From Candidatus Competibacteraceae bacterium (GTDB lineage: Bacteria; Pseudomonadota; Gammaproteobacteria; Competibacterales; Competibacteraceae): a stretch of 64,000 bases of DNA. Positions 53,354 through 62,142 of the stretch are shown here, piece by piece. The first letter of the stretch is position 1. Every line of letters begins with the position of its first letter. Where the stretch lies: positions 62,001 through 126,000 of the forward strand of contig CP065007.1 in assembly GCA_016699715.1 (NCBI GenBank), given 5' to 3'. The position numbers and the translations under genes were made by a program. The notes beneath the pieces were generated by a model. That model did no database searches. It saw nothing but the letters and a program-made list of their open reading frames with translations, and was not told the DNA's origin.

Positions 53354-54305
53354 CAACACCCCCCCCAATGTACAACAACAATCCAGCGCGGTTCAGACGA
53401 CGGGCCATGCCTGGGACGGCGACCTGCAAGAGTATAACAACCCGCTGCCTCGTTGGTGGTTGTGGTCTTTTTACGCCACCGCGGTGTTTTCGGTTCTGTA
53501 TTGGTTCATCTATCCGTCCTGGCCGGTGGGGGATACCTGGATCAAGGGCTTTGGCACGGTAAGTTACGCCGTGACCGATAAGGTGACTGGCAAGGAAGAA
53601 GAGCGCGAGTATCGCTGGAACACCCGTGCCCTGTTACTGGAAGATCTGGGTGCCGCCACCAATGATCCGCGCCGCAAGGACATGTTGGCGAACGTGCGGG
53701 CGGCCAGTTACGACCAGATCGTCAAGGACCCCAAAATGATGGAGTTCGTCCGTTCGGTCGGCAAGGGCCTGTTCGGCGATAACTGCGCGGCTTGTCACGG
53801 TCGCGGCGGCCAGGGTGTGGTCGGCATGTATCCGAATCTGACTGACGACGACTGGCTGTGGGGTGGCGGCATGGACCAGGTCCACCAGACCCTGGTGCAG
53901 GGCCGCAAGGGTTTCATGCCTGCGTTCGGAGCCGTGCTCAAACCCGATCAACTGGACGATGTGGCCGAGTACGTGCTGACTCTGTCGGGTGAAACGCAGC
54001 CGAGCGAAGCGTCCGAGCGTGGCCAAGCGATCTTTCAGGGTCAGGTCGGCGGTTGCTACTACTGCCATGGTGCTGACGCCAAGGGTCTCCAGTCGCAGGG
54101 CGCGGCCAACCTGACCGACAGGATCTGGGCCATCGCCGATGTCCCGGCGCAAAAGTCCGTGCAGGACAAAAAGGCGGCGATCAAGAACTTCGTCGCCAAG
54201 GGTGTAAACAATACCCGTATCATGCCAGCGTGGAAGGATCGCCTGTCTCCGACCGATATCAAGTTGCTTGCGGTTTACGTGCATCAGTTGGGCGGTGCCC
54301 AGTAA
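53346..54305 (+). CDS. ccoP: cbb3-type oxidase subunit III (diheme cytochrome c)
   Basis: This 319-residue protein has the N-terminal HAWDGDLQEYNNPLPRWW motif before the membrane helix. Two heme c sites follow, DNCAACHGRGGQG and GGCYYCHGADAKG. It accepts electrons from soluble cytochrome c. A perfect hairpin lies 35 bases after its stop. Confidence 0.96.
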   Translation: MSDNTPPNVQQQSSAVQTTGHAWDGDLQEYNNPLPRWWLWSFYATAVFSVLYWFIYPSWPVGDTWIKGFGTVSYAVTDKVTGKEEEREYRWNTRALLLEDLGAATNDPRRKDMLANVRAASYDQIVKDPKMMEFVRSVGKGLFGDNCAACHGRGGQGVVGMYPNLTDDDWLWGGGMDQVHQTLVQGRKGFMPAFGAVLKPDQLDDVAEYVLTLSGETQPSEASERGQAIFQGQVGGCYYCHGADAKGLQSQGAANLTDRIWAIADVPAQKSVQDKKAAIKNFVAKGVNNTRIMPAWKDRLSPTDIKLLAVYVHQLGGAQ

Positions 54306-54339
54306 GGCATCGCGGCGGATACGCAGTGATCGGTCGAAG

Positions 54340-54364
54340 TTCACCCCCCGCGCTGGGGGGTGAA
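54340..54364 (+). terminator. Perfect hairpin after ccoP
   Basis: TTCACCCCCC and GGGGGGTGAA form a 10-base perfect stem with a 5-base loop. It is followed by GCGTTTATGG, without a long T-run, so it may act as a partial terminator or mRNA 3'-end stabiliser that lowers expression of the assembly genes relative to ccoNOQP. Confidence 0.5.
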
Positions 54365-54510
54365 GCGTTTATGGCCCCGGTTTTTACCGGCATCCCGATT
54401 TTTTCTCGCACCGTTGCGAACCGCCATGGTTGATGGATCGCAATGACGCTGGACTTTGGAAGCGGCCAACATCATTGTTTGCGCCGTTTCAACCGTCAGT
54501 TGGGTGGACC

Positions 54511-55932
54511 ATGTCCGAAGAAAGCAACCCGCTTTATCAGAAGCGTATTCAAATCTATCCGCGCTCCGTCAAGGGGCGCTTCCGTAATCTCAAGACTGGG
54601 ATTCTGGCTCTGGCGTACGTCGTTTATTATCTGTTGCCCTGGTTGCGTTGGGAGCGGCCGAACGCGCCGAATCAGGCGATCTTGTACGATTTGCCGGGGC
54701 GGCATTTCTATATTTTCGATCTGGTCATCCAGGTACAGGATATTTTCTGGTTGGCCGGGGTGCTGATCATCTTCGCGATCCTGCTGTTTTTCGTGACCGG
54801 CATCGCCGGTCGGGTTTGGTGCGGCTATTTCTGCTTTCAGACCTTGTGGACCGACCTGTTCATGATGGTCGAGCAATGGGTGCAGGGGGAACGCCCGGCG
54901 CGGATGCGGTTGGACAAGGGACCGTGGAATCGTGAAAAGCTGCTGAAGAGAGGGGGAACATATGCCCTGTGGCTACTGATCTCGCTTTGGACCGGTTTGA
55001 CCTTTGTCATGTACTGGGTCGATGCACCGACGCTGGTGACCGAGATGTTGCTGGGGAGCGCACCCTACGCGGCCTATTTCACCACCTTCTTCCTGGCGAC
55101 GACCACCTTTGTCATGGCCGGCCTAGCACGCGAGCAGGTTTGTACCTACATGTGCCCCTATGCGCGGTTTCAGAGCGCCATGTTCGACCACGACACCTTG
55201 ATCGTCTCCTACGACGAACGGCGGGGCGAGGGCACCCAGGGTCGGAGTAAGCTGGGCAAGGGCTTGAAAACCCGTGAGGAGCGGCAGGCGCGGGGCGTGG
55301 GCGACTGCATCGATTGCGGTTACTGCGTTCAGGTCTGTCCCGTGGGTATCGATATTCGCAAGGGATTGCAATACCAATGTATTTCCTGTGCGTTGTGTGT
55401 CGATGCCTGCGACACCATCATGGACAATCTAAAATGGCCGCGCGGCTTGGTGCTCTATACCTCCGAGAACGCGCTGAACGGCAAGAAGACGCGCCTGCTC
55501 AAGCCCAAGACCATCGGTTATGGTGTGATCCTGACGGCGGCGACCACCGTTCTGATCTGGAGCGTGCTGACCCGCGCGCCCTATTCCGGCACGGTGGAAC
55601 AAATTCGCCAGCCACTGTACACCCAGTTGTCGGATGGCAGCATTCGCAATAGCTATGAAATCAAGCTGAACAACAAACTCACGGCGCCGATGACCGTCGG
55701 CATTCGTATCGAAGGGCTGACCGGCGCGACTCTGAACATGGACGGCATGGAGCGGCTCGAATTGGAGCCGCAGGAGCGCATCAAATTATTGGCCCGAGTC
55801 CAAATTCCGCCGGTCGGAAGAAACGACTCGCCCGGTGACCAGGTGACCTTCATTATCGAACCGTTGGCGGGCGTGCGGGCCGAACCCATCCGGCGGCAAG
55901 TGCCGTTTTATACTCCGGAAGGCGGTCGATGA
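54511..55932 (+). CDS. ccoG: cbb3 oxidase accessory ferredoxin-like protein CcoG/FixG/RdxA
   Basis: This 473-residue protein (from the ATG at 54511; the frame is open from 54430) has five helices and two [4Fe-4S] sites, CIDCGYCVQVCPVGIDIRKG and CISCALCVDACDTIM. A WCGYFCFQTLWTDLF motif and a C-terminal IgG-like domain complete it. It is a copper reductase in cbb3 oxidase assembly. It overlaps the next gene by four bases. Confidence 0.95.
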   Translation: MSEESNPLYQKRIQIYPRSVKGRFRNLKTGILALAYVVYYLLPWLRWERPNAPNQAILYDLPGRHFYIFDLVIQVQDIFWLAGVLIIFAILLFFVTGIAGRVWCGYFCFQTLWTDLFMMVEQWVQGERPARMRLDKGPWNREKLLKRGGTYALWLLISLWTGLTFVMYWVDAPTLVTEMLLGSAPYAAYFTTFFLATTTFVMAGLAREQVCTYMCPYARFQSAMFDHDTLIVSYDERRGEGTQGRSKLGKGLKTREERQARGVGDCIDCGYCVQVCPVGIDIRKGLQYQCISCALCVDACDTIMDNLKWPRGLVLYTSENALNGKKTRLLKPKTIGYGVILTAATTVLIWSVLTRAPYSGTVEQIRQPLYTQLSDGSIRNSYEIKLNNKLTAPMTVGIRIEGLTGATLNMDGMERLELEPQERIKLLARVQIPPVGRNDSPGDQVTFIIEPLAGVRAEPIRRQVPFYTPEGGR

Positions 55933-56723
55933 GCCATCTGTTGCTCAGCCTCGGGGTCGGCGCGGGGCTGATCGTATGCGCCAACCTCGGACTGGTTCGT
56001 TTCGCGCGCTGGAAAGCAAAGCAGGCCGCCGCCGTGGTGGCGTTGGTGACCGTGGGTCTGTACGTGCCATACAGCATCATCCGCTGGCCGGGCGGCGATG
56101 TATTCGCGATCCATCTGGGGATTTATCTGCTTGCTTCCCTGGCTTGCGGAATGCTGCTCGGTACCCGCGCCGCTGGTCGGGGGCTGCATTGGGGGCCGAC
56201 GGCGATCATTGGTTTCTTCATTTTCGTGGCGGTGTCGGGCGCGGTGTTCGTTTCGGTCGCCGAGCGTGGACTCAATTCCACGCTGTGGAGCTGGTTGTTT
56301 CCCGAGCCTGGCGACCGACACACGGTCACCTCAATGTTTCCCGGTGTGATCGCGCGCGATTTTCATAAGAAGGAATCGCTGTACAACCAATACTTGCAGC
56401 AGGTCGAGCGCCAGCGGCAACGCGGCTGGCAAGTTCACAAGGGTTGGTTGAACGAGCCGATCGTCGGCCAACCCGCGTTGTTTCGGGTCACGGTGCAAAC
56501 CCGCGACGGCGATCCGGTCAGCGGCGCGACCCTGGGCGGGCGGTTTCTGCGACCCTCCACCAGCACGCTGGATGTGGATTTTAGCCTGACCGAAACCACG
56601 CCGGGTCGCTATGAAGTCCAAGTGAACTTACCGGTTCCGGGTCATTGGGATTTGGTGTTACAAATCCGCAAGGGAGAGGAGTTGCACGAAATCCAGGCCA
56701 ACACTCAGGTGCGGGATCGCTAG
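55929..56723 (+). CDS. FixH-domain protein with extra N-terminal membrane helices
   Basis: This encodes 264 residues. The C-terminal half is a FixH-like periplasmic domain, with GWLNEPIVGQPALFRVTVQ, DGDPVSGATLGGRFLRPS and LPVPGHWDLVLQIRKGEE. In front are three additional helices (about 3-24, 35-52, 60-80) and then the usual FixH helix (about 92-112). Typical FixH proteins have about 160-180 residues and one helix. Position between ccoG and ccoI is as expected for fixGHIS. Its start overlaps ccoG. Confidence 0.85.
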   Translation: MSHLLLSLGVGAGLIVCANLGLVRFARWKAKQAAAVVALVTVGLYVPYSIIRWPGGDVFAIHLGIYLLASLACGMLLGTRAAGRGLHWGPTAIIGFFIFVAVSGAVFVSVAERGLNSTLWSWLFPEPGDRHTVTSMFPGVIARDFHKKESLYNQYLQQVERQRQRGWQVHKGWLNEPIVGQPALFRVTVQTRDGDPVSGATLGGRFLRPSTSTLDVDFSLTETTPGRYEVQVNLPVPGHWDLVLQIRKGEELHEIQANTQVRDR

Positions 56724-56777
56724 CCCAGTCGCGCCGATGCTTCGTCGCTCGTCGTCCTGTCTCGCATAACGACCCGA

Positions 56778-59246
56778 ATGACCGCCCCGATGTCCGTAAC
56801 CGCCGAGTCGCAGGCGCCAAGTGGCTCAAGCGAAACCGCCTGTTTCCACTGCGGTTTGCCGGTGCCGCCGGGCGCGCCTTACGCCGTGGTGATCGATGGT
56901 CAACGTCAGCCGATGTGCTGCCACGGCTGCGAGGCGGTGGCGGAGGCCATCGTGGCCGCCGGTTTGACCGACTTCTACCGCCATCGCACCACCTCCTCGC
57001 GCCGCCCGGAAGATCTCATTCCCGAGTCGTTGCGCGGTTTGGAGTTGTACGACCGGCCGGATCTACAGAAGAGTTTCGTCCGTGCCGACGGCGAACATAC
57101 CCGCGAGGCCGCGCTGATTCTGGAAGGCATCGTTTGCGCCGCCTGCGTCTGGCTCAACGAACGCCACGTCAACGCCTTGCCCGGCGTACTGGAATTTCGG
57201 GTCAATTACTCCACCCACCGCGCCCGGCTGTGCTGGGACGAGCGCCAGATCAAACTGAGTCAAATCCTGGAAGCCATCGCCGCCATCGGCTACATCGCGC
57301 ATCCTTTCGATCCCAGTCGGCAAGAGGCCCTGCAGAAGCGCGAGCGCGCCGTGGCCCTGCGGCGACTGGCCGTGGCCGGGCTGGGTTCGATGCAGGTAAT
57401 GATGCTGGCGGTGGGCCTGTACGCCGGTGAATACCAGGGAATGGAAATCGGGATGCGCGACTTTCTGCGCTGGATTTGTCTGGTGCTGGCGGTGCCGGTG
57501 GTGGCCTATTCCGCCCAGCCGTTTTTCGGTGCCGCCTGGCGCGATGTGCGCCGCCGGCAACTCGGTATGGACGTGCCGGTATCGCTGGCGGTGCTCGCTG
57601 CCTTCGTCGCCAGCATCTGGCACACCTGGCAAGGAGATGGCGAGGTCTACTACGACTCGGTCACGATGTTCGTGTTCTTTCTGTTGAGCGGCCGCTTTCT
57701 GGAAATGACCGCCCGTCATCGGGCCGGACAGATTTCCGAAGCACTGGTGCGGATGCTGCCGGCCAGCGCCACCCGGCTGGATAGCGATGGCGTCGAGCAG
57801 GTGGTGCCAGTCGCGGAGCTGGCGCCCGGTGATCGGGTACTGGTGCGGCCGGGGGAGACCATCCCCGCCGACGGGCGCGTGGAGGAGGGAGCCAGCAGCG
57901 TGGACGAATCGCTGTTGACCGGCGAGAGTCTGCCGCTGTCCCGCCGGCGCGACGACGCGCTGATCGGCGGCGCGCTCAATGTGGAAAGCCCGCTGGTGAT
58001 GCGCATCGAAAAGGTCGGCGCCGAGACCGTGCTGTCGGCTATCGTCCGCTTGTTGGATCGCGCGCAGAGCGAAAAACCGCGACTGGCGCTGCTGGCCGAC
58101 CGCATCGCCGCCTGGTTCGTCGCCGCGCTGCTGGCGGTGGCGGCGGTGGTGTGGCTGGTCTGGTGGTCGTTGAGCGATTTCGATACCGCCTTTCGCATTA
58201 CCCTGGCGGTGCTGGTGGTCACTTGTCCCTGCGCCCTGTCGCTGGCCACGCCGACCGCCATTGTGGCCGCGACCGGTGCATTAACCCGCTTGGGCGTGCT
58301 GACGACTCGCGGGCATGCGCTGGAAACGCTGGCGCGGGCCACGCTGGTGATTTTCGACAAGACCGGCACCCTGACTTACGGTCGGCCGCGGGTCGCGGCG
58401 GTGGAGCCGGAAAGCGGCCTGGAGGCGCGGCGCTGTCTGGCGCTGGCGGCGGCGTTGGAGCGCGGTTCCGAACATCCGGTCGGTCGTGCCCTGGCGGAAG
58501 CCGCCGGCGTCGCGGTTCTGATCGCCACGGATCTGCGCAACAGTCCGGGCGACGGGGTCGAGGGCTGGATCGAGGGCCGATGCTATCGGGTTGGCCGTGT
58601 CGAGTTTGCCGCTGGATCGAGCGGCGCGGCGGTCGTCGGGCGCGCCGATCTCGACGCCGCCAGCACCTGGGTGGCGCTGGGCGACGATACGGGGCTGCTG
58701 GCCTGGTTCCAATTGACCGATACCTTGCGGCCTGGCGCGGCGGCGGCGGTGGCGGGCTTGCAGGCGCGCGGGTTGCGAGTGTTGCTGCTGAGCGGCGACC
58801 GGTCGGAAGCGGTGGCCCATGTCGCCCGCGAGGTTGGCATCGCCGAGGCGGCGGGCGGGCTTTCCCCACAGGACAAATTGGAGCGACTGCGAGAGTTGCA
58901 ACGCCAGGGCGCGGTGGTGGCGATGGTGGGCGACGGTGTCAACGATGCCCCGGTGTTGGCGGCGGCCCAGGTGTCGCTGGCGATGGGCAGCGGCACGCAA
59001 CTGGCTCATGCCACGGCGGATATGATTCTGCTGTCGGAACGACTCGAACATCTGGTGCGCGGCGTGGATACGGCGCGGCGAACCCTGATAATCATGCGGG
59101 AGAATTTCGCCTGGGCGATCGGGTACAATCTGATTGCACTGCCGCTGGCGGCCGGCGGCTGGCTGACGCCCTGGATGTCGGCGCTGGGCATGTCGTTCAG
59201 TTCGCTGCTGGTGGTGGTGAACGCGCTGCGGCTCCGGCAATCCTGA
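56778..59246 (+). CDS. ccoI: Copper-translocating P-type ATPase CcoI/FixI
   Basis: This 822-residue protein has an N-terminal Cys-rich domain, CFHCGLPVPPG and MCCHGCEAVAEAIV, then an HMA domain with GIVCAACVWLNE. Eight helices include the transport motif TCPCALSLATPTA. The phosphorylation site is FDKTGTLTYG, the nucleotide site SEHPVGRAL and the hinge GDGVNDAPVLAAA. It exports copper to the periplasmic side for the CcoN copper site. An alternative start is the ATG at 56790. Confidence 0.95.
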   Translation: MTAPMSVTAESQAPSGSSETACFHCGLPVPPGAPYAVVIDGQRQPMCCHGCEAVAEAIVAAGLTDFYRHRTTSSRRPEDLIPESLRGLELYDRPDLQKSFVRADGEHTREAALILEGIVCAACVWLNERHVNALPGVLEFRVNYSTHRARLCWDERQIKLSQILEAIAAIGYIAHPFDPSRQEALQKRERAVALRRLAVAGLGSMQVMMLAVGLYAGEYQGMEIGMRDFLRWICLVLAVPVVAYSAQPFFGAAWRDVRRRQLGMDVPVSLAVLAAFVASIWHTWQGDGEVYYDSVTMFVFFLLSGRFLEMTARHRAGQISEALVRMLPASATRLDSDGVEQVVPVAELAPGDRVLVRPGETIPADGRVEEGASSVDESLLTGESLPLSRRRDDALIGGALNVESPLVMRIEKVGAETVLSAIVRLLDRAQSEKPRLALLADRIAAWFVAALLAVAAVVWLVWWSLSDFDTAFRITLAVLVVTCPCALSLATPTAIVAATGALTRLGVLTTRGHALETLARATLVIFDKTGTLTYGRPRVAAVEPESGLEARRCLALAAALERGSEHPVGRALAEAAGVAVLIATDLRNSPGDGVEGWIEGRCYRVGRVEFAAGSSGAAVVGRADLDAASTWVALGDDTGLLAWFQLTDTLRPGAAAAVAGLQARGLRVLLLSGDRSEAVAHVAREVGIAEAAGGLSPQDKLERLRELQRQGAVVAMVGDGVNDAPVLAAAQVSLAMGSGTQLAHATADMILLSERLEHLVRGVDTARRTLIIMRENFAWAIGYNLIALPLAAGGWLTPWMSALGMSFSSLLVVVNALRLRQS

Positions 59247-59261
59247 GAGGAGAATGGCGTC

Positions 59262-59468
59262 ATGCGAATCCTGTATCTGTTGATCCCGATGGCGCTGGGG
59301 GTGATCGGCGTGGCGTTGTGGGCCTTTTTGTGGGCGGTCCGGACCGGGCAGTTCGACGATCTGGAAGGGCCGGCCCACCGCATCCTGATGGACGACGACG
59401 ACCCGCGCATTCCCCAGTGCGGTCGGCGACAAGATGATAATAAGTCATTGGATGATAGAGAAAATTGA
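59262..59468 (+). CDS. ccoS: cbb3-type oxidase assembly protein CcoS
   Basis: This 68-residue protein has one helix (about 3-27) followed by VRTGQFDDLEGPAHRILMDDD, the CcoS signature. It is required for copper and heme insertion into CcoN. AGGAG lies upstream of the ATG. It is 15 bases after ccoI. Confidence 0.94.
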   Translation: MRILYLLIPMALGVIGVALWAFLWAVRTGQFDDLEGPAHRILMDDDDPRIPQCGRRQDDNKSLDDREN

Positions 59469-59504
59469 TTTAATATTTCGATAGAAACCGCAAGGAGAAC
59501 AACA

Positions 59505-59606
59505 ATGTTTAGCTTTCAGAACTTCCCGCTCGTCATCATCATTGCGTTGTTGATCGCCGCCTGGCTGAGCTTTCTATCGGTCGTGCCCTGGAGCACCTTG
59601 TTCTAA
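59505..59606 (+). CDS. 33-residue membrane microprotein after ccoS
   Basis: The ATG at 59505 has AAGGAG seven bases upstream and a TAA at 59604. The product starts MFSFQNFPLVIIIALLIAA and continues as one membrane helix to WSTLF, with almost no charged residue. It is 36 bases after ccoS and directly before a terminator, so it is the last gene of the cbb3 operon. Small single-helix subunits (for example CcoM of Pseudomonas stutzeri cbb3 oxidase) are known, but I cannot claim homology at this length. Confidence 0.6.
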   Translation: MFSFQNFPLVIIIALLIAAWLSFLSVVPWSTLF

Positions 59607-59665
59607 GCCTTCCACAATTTTTCACTGGACGGCGCGCCGCGCGAGCCGTTCGGATAATCCGCCGC

Positions 59666-59705
59666 AAAACCGCCGCCTTTCTCCTCGCCGGGCAAGGCGG
59701 TTTTT
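59666..59705 (+). terminator. Rho-independent terminator of the cbb3 assembly genes
   Basis: AAAACCGCC and GGCGGTTTTT form a perfect stem closing on a 21-base partly folded loop, ending in TTTTT. It lies 60 bases after the microprotein and 45 bases before birA. Confidence 0.7.
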
Positions 59706-59749
59706 CGTTGCGGCATCGAGGGTGGTAACGAGGCAACAGGTAGCGAACC

Positions 59750-60739
59750 ATGACGGATACGGAACTCGAACAGGCGCTGCTGGCGGTTCTGGCGGATGGC
59801 GCGGCGCACGCCGAACGGGAACTGGTCGAGCGTTTGTCGGCGGAGCCGGCAACGCTGGCGCAAGCGGTGCGGGCCTTGCGGGATCTGGGGCTGGAGCCAC
59901 GCACCTTGCCAGGCGATAGTTACCGCTTGGCGGAACCGCTGGAGCTGCTCGACCGCCAGCGGATCGCCGCCGGGTTGAGCGAAGAGGCCCGGACCCGCTT
60001 GAGTCGGCTGGAGGTGTATCCGCTGCTGGATTCCACCAACGCTTATTTGCTGGCCAGAGCTGGTGAGGAATGGCCGGGCGGCGCGGTTTGCCTGGCTGAG
60101 CGGCAGCAAGCGGGGCGAGGTCGTCAGGGGCGTTCCTGGGTGTCGCCGTTCGGCGCCGGGCTGTTCGCTTCACTGCTGTGGCGGTTCGACGGGCCGGCGG
60201 CGGCGCTGAGCGGCTTGAGTCTGGCGACCGGCATCGCCGTGGCTCGGACCCTGCGGGCGCTGGGCGTGGCGGAGGTCGGGCTGAAGTGGCCGAACGATCT
60301 ACTGTGGCGGGAGCGCAAGCTGGGCGGAATCCTGCTGGAATCCGGCGCTAGCGCGGGAACCCTGCATGTCGTGGCCGGCATCGGCCTGAATGTGGCGCTG
60401 CCGCGACAGGCGGCACTGGCCATCGATCAGCCCTGGGTCGATTTGCGGGAAATTTTGGGCACGGAAGGAGTGTCCCGCAATCGTTTGGCCGCGCTGTTGA
60501 TCAATGAGTTGATGGAGATCTTTGGTCGATTCGAGCAGGGCGGCTTTGCCGGTTTGGCCGAAGAGTGGGCGTGCCTCGATCTGACCGTCGGTCGTCGAGT
60601 GCGGCTGCACTTGCCGAATGCCGCCGTGACCGGTGTCGTGCGTGGGGTGGATGCCAGCGGCGCGCTGTTGCTGGAAAGCGCCGATGGCCGGGTGAATACC
60701 TATCTGGGTGGAGAGATCAGCTTGAGGCTCGAAGCGTGA
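59750..60739 (+). CDS. birA: Biotin--protein ligase / biotin operon repressor BirA
   Basis: This encodes 329 residues. The N-terminal ~65 residues form a winged-helix domain, so it may also be the bio repressor. The central ligase domain has LDSTNAYLL, AERQQAGRGRQGRSWVSP (biotinyl-AMP loop) and LKWPNDLLWRERKLGGIL. A C-terminal SH3-like domain ends it. It attaches biotin to the acetyl-CoA carboxylase carrier. It overlaps coaX by four bases (GTGA). Confidence 0.95.
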   Translation: MTDTELEQALLAVLADGAAHAERELVERLSAEPATLAQAVRALRDLGLEPRTLPGDSYRLAEPLELLDRQRIAAGLSEEARTRLSRLEVYPLLDSTNAYLLARAGEEWPGGAVCLAERQQAGRGRQGRSWVSPFGAGLFASLLWRFDGPAAALSGLSLATGIAVARTLRALGVAEVGLKWPNDLLWRERKLGGILLESGASAGTLHVVAGIGLNVALPRQAALAIDQPWVDLREILGTEGVSRNRLAALLINELMEIFGRFEQGGFAGLAEEWACLDLTVGRRVRLHLPNAAVTGVVRGVDASGALLLESADGRVNTYLGGEISLRLEA

Positions 60740-61479
60740 TTCTGCTGGCGGATGTCGGCAACAGCCGGATCAAGTGGGTGAGCTGTGAGAGAGGCGAGTT
60801 TTCGAGGCGCGGTCAGGCCAGCCACAATGAGGAAAGTTGGGTTGCCTTGGCGGAAAGCCAATGGCGTGGTTTGCCGCGACCGGCGCGGGTAGTGATCGTC
60901 AGCGTGGCTGGACCCGAGGCTTATGCCGGTCTGACGGAATGGATCAGGCAGCGTTGGGGGATCGAAGCGGAGTTCGTGGCCTCGACGGCGGCGGCTTGCG
61001 GTATTCGCAATTCCTACGCCGAACCGGAACGGATGGGCGCGGATCGCTGGGTGGCGATGATCGCCGCGCGGGTGTTGACCGATCGGAGCTGTTACGTGGT
61101 GGATTGCGGTACGGCGGTCACCATCGATGCCCTGGCGGCGGATGGCCGGCATCTGGGCGGGGTGATCATTCCAGGGATGCGCTTGATGCGCGAGGCGCTG
61201 TATCGGGAAACCCGGCAGATTCCCCCGGAGGCGGGAGAGGCGAGGTTGTTCGGCCAGAGTACCCGCGATTGCGTTTGGGGCGGAGCGGTGTATGCGGTTG
61301 CCTCGGCGATAGACGGTATCACCGGGCGGATGATGGCCGATCACGGTTCCGGCTTGTGCCTGCTGACCGGCGGCGATGCGGAAATCGTGCTGCCCTACCT
61401 GCAAGGCGAGTACCGGTGGGAACCGGATTTGATTTTCACCGGCTTACGGGTGATCGCCGCGCGGGATCAAGCGAAATAG
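60736..61479 (+). CDS. coaX: Type III pantothenate kinase
   Basis: This 247-residue enzyme phosphorylates pantothenate, the first step to coenzyme A. Motifs are the phosphate-1 loop LLADVGNSRIKW, RMGADRWVAMIAA, the phosphate-2 segment YVVDCGTAVTIDAL and GGVIIPGMRLM. The GTG start overlaps the birA stop; birA-coaX is a common gene pair. Confidence 0.95.
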   Translation: MILLADVGNSRIKWVSCERGEFSRRGQASHNEESWVALAESQWRGLPRPARVVIVSVAGPEAYAGLTEWIRQRWGIEAEFVASTAAACGIRNSYAEPERMGADRWVAMIAARVLTDRSCYVVDCGTAVTIDALAADGRHLGGVIIPGMRLMREALYRETRQIPPEAGEARLFGQSTRDCVWGGAVYAVASAIDGITGRMMADHGSGLCLLTGGDAEIVLPYLQGEYRWEPDLIFTGLRVIAARDQAK

Positions 61480-61521
61480 GCTATTTGCGCCTCGCGGTGG
61501 CCGCCCTAACGACGGACAGGG

Positions 61522-62043
61522 CTACCGCCACGCCACGACTTCATCCAGCCACCGACGCGGACTGGGTTCCGGCAATTCCGCCGGATAGCCCAGGCTCAGC
61601 AGGGCAAGCGGTGTCAGCCCCGCTTCCAGTTGCAGGATCTCGCGGACGCGCCCTTCCTCGAAATCGCCAATCCAGATGGAACCCATGCCGGCGGCGACGA
61701 TGGCCAGTTGCGCGTAGGCGGCGGCGATGGTGGCGTCCTGCAGGGCATACAGTTTGGCGCCGCGCTCGGCAAAGGTGGTGGCCGAGCGGGTCGGATCGGC
61801 GCAGAACACCAGGCAGACCGGGGCCTCGGCGATGTAGGATTGCCCACGAGAGGCTTGGGCCAGCGCTTCCCGCTCGGCCGGGTCGCTCACCACCACGATG
61901 CGGTAAGACTGCAAATCGCCGGCCGATGGGGCGGCGCAGGCCATTTCCAGAATGGCATGCAGTTTTTCGGTTTCGACCGGCATATCCGGTTGGTACTTGC
62001 GCACGGAATGGCGGTGGCGGACGGTTTCGAAGAAATCCCACAT
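61522..62043 (-). CDS. Nitroreductase family protein
   Basis: This 173-residue FMN-binding protein has RHSVRKYQPDMPV (flavin-phosphate site), CAAPSAGDLQSYRIVVV and the central helix DATIAAAYAQLAIVAAGMGSIWIG. It is of the short nitroreductase class, and its substrate is unknown. It is convergent with coaX and 99 bases downstream of bamD on the same strand. Confidence 0.9.
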   Translation of the reverse strand: MWDFFETVRHRHSVRKYQPDMPVETEKLHAILEMACAAPSAGDLQSYRIVVVSDPAEREALAQASRGQSYIAEAPVCLVFCADPTRSATTFAERGAKLYALQDATIAAAYAQLAIVAAGMGSIWIGDFEEGRVREILQLEAGLTPLALLSLGYPAELPEPSPRRWLDEVVAWR

Positions 62044-62142
62044 GGTGCGACCCTCGCGGCAATCGAGCAGACATCGTTCGGAGGCGTTGAAAATACTCCT
62101 GCCCCCGCGGAATTGGTGAAGGGATGAGGGAAAAACGGATCG

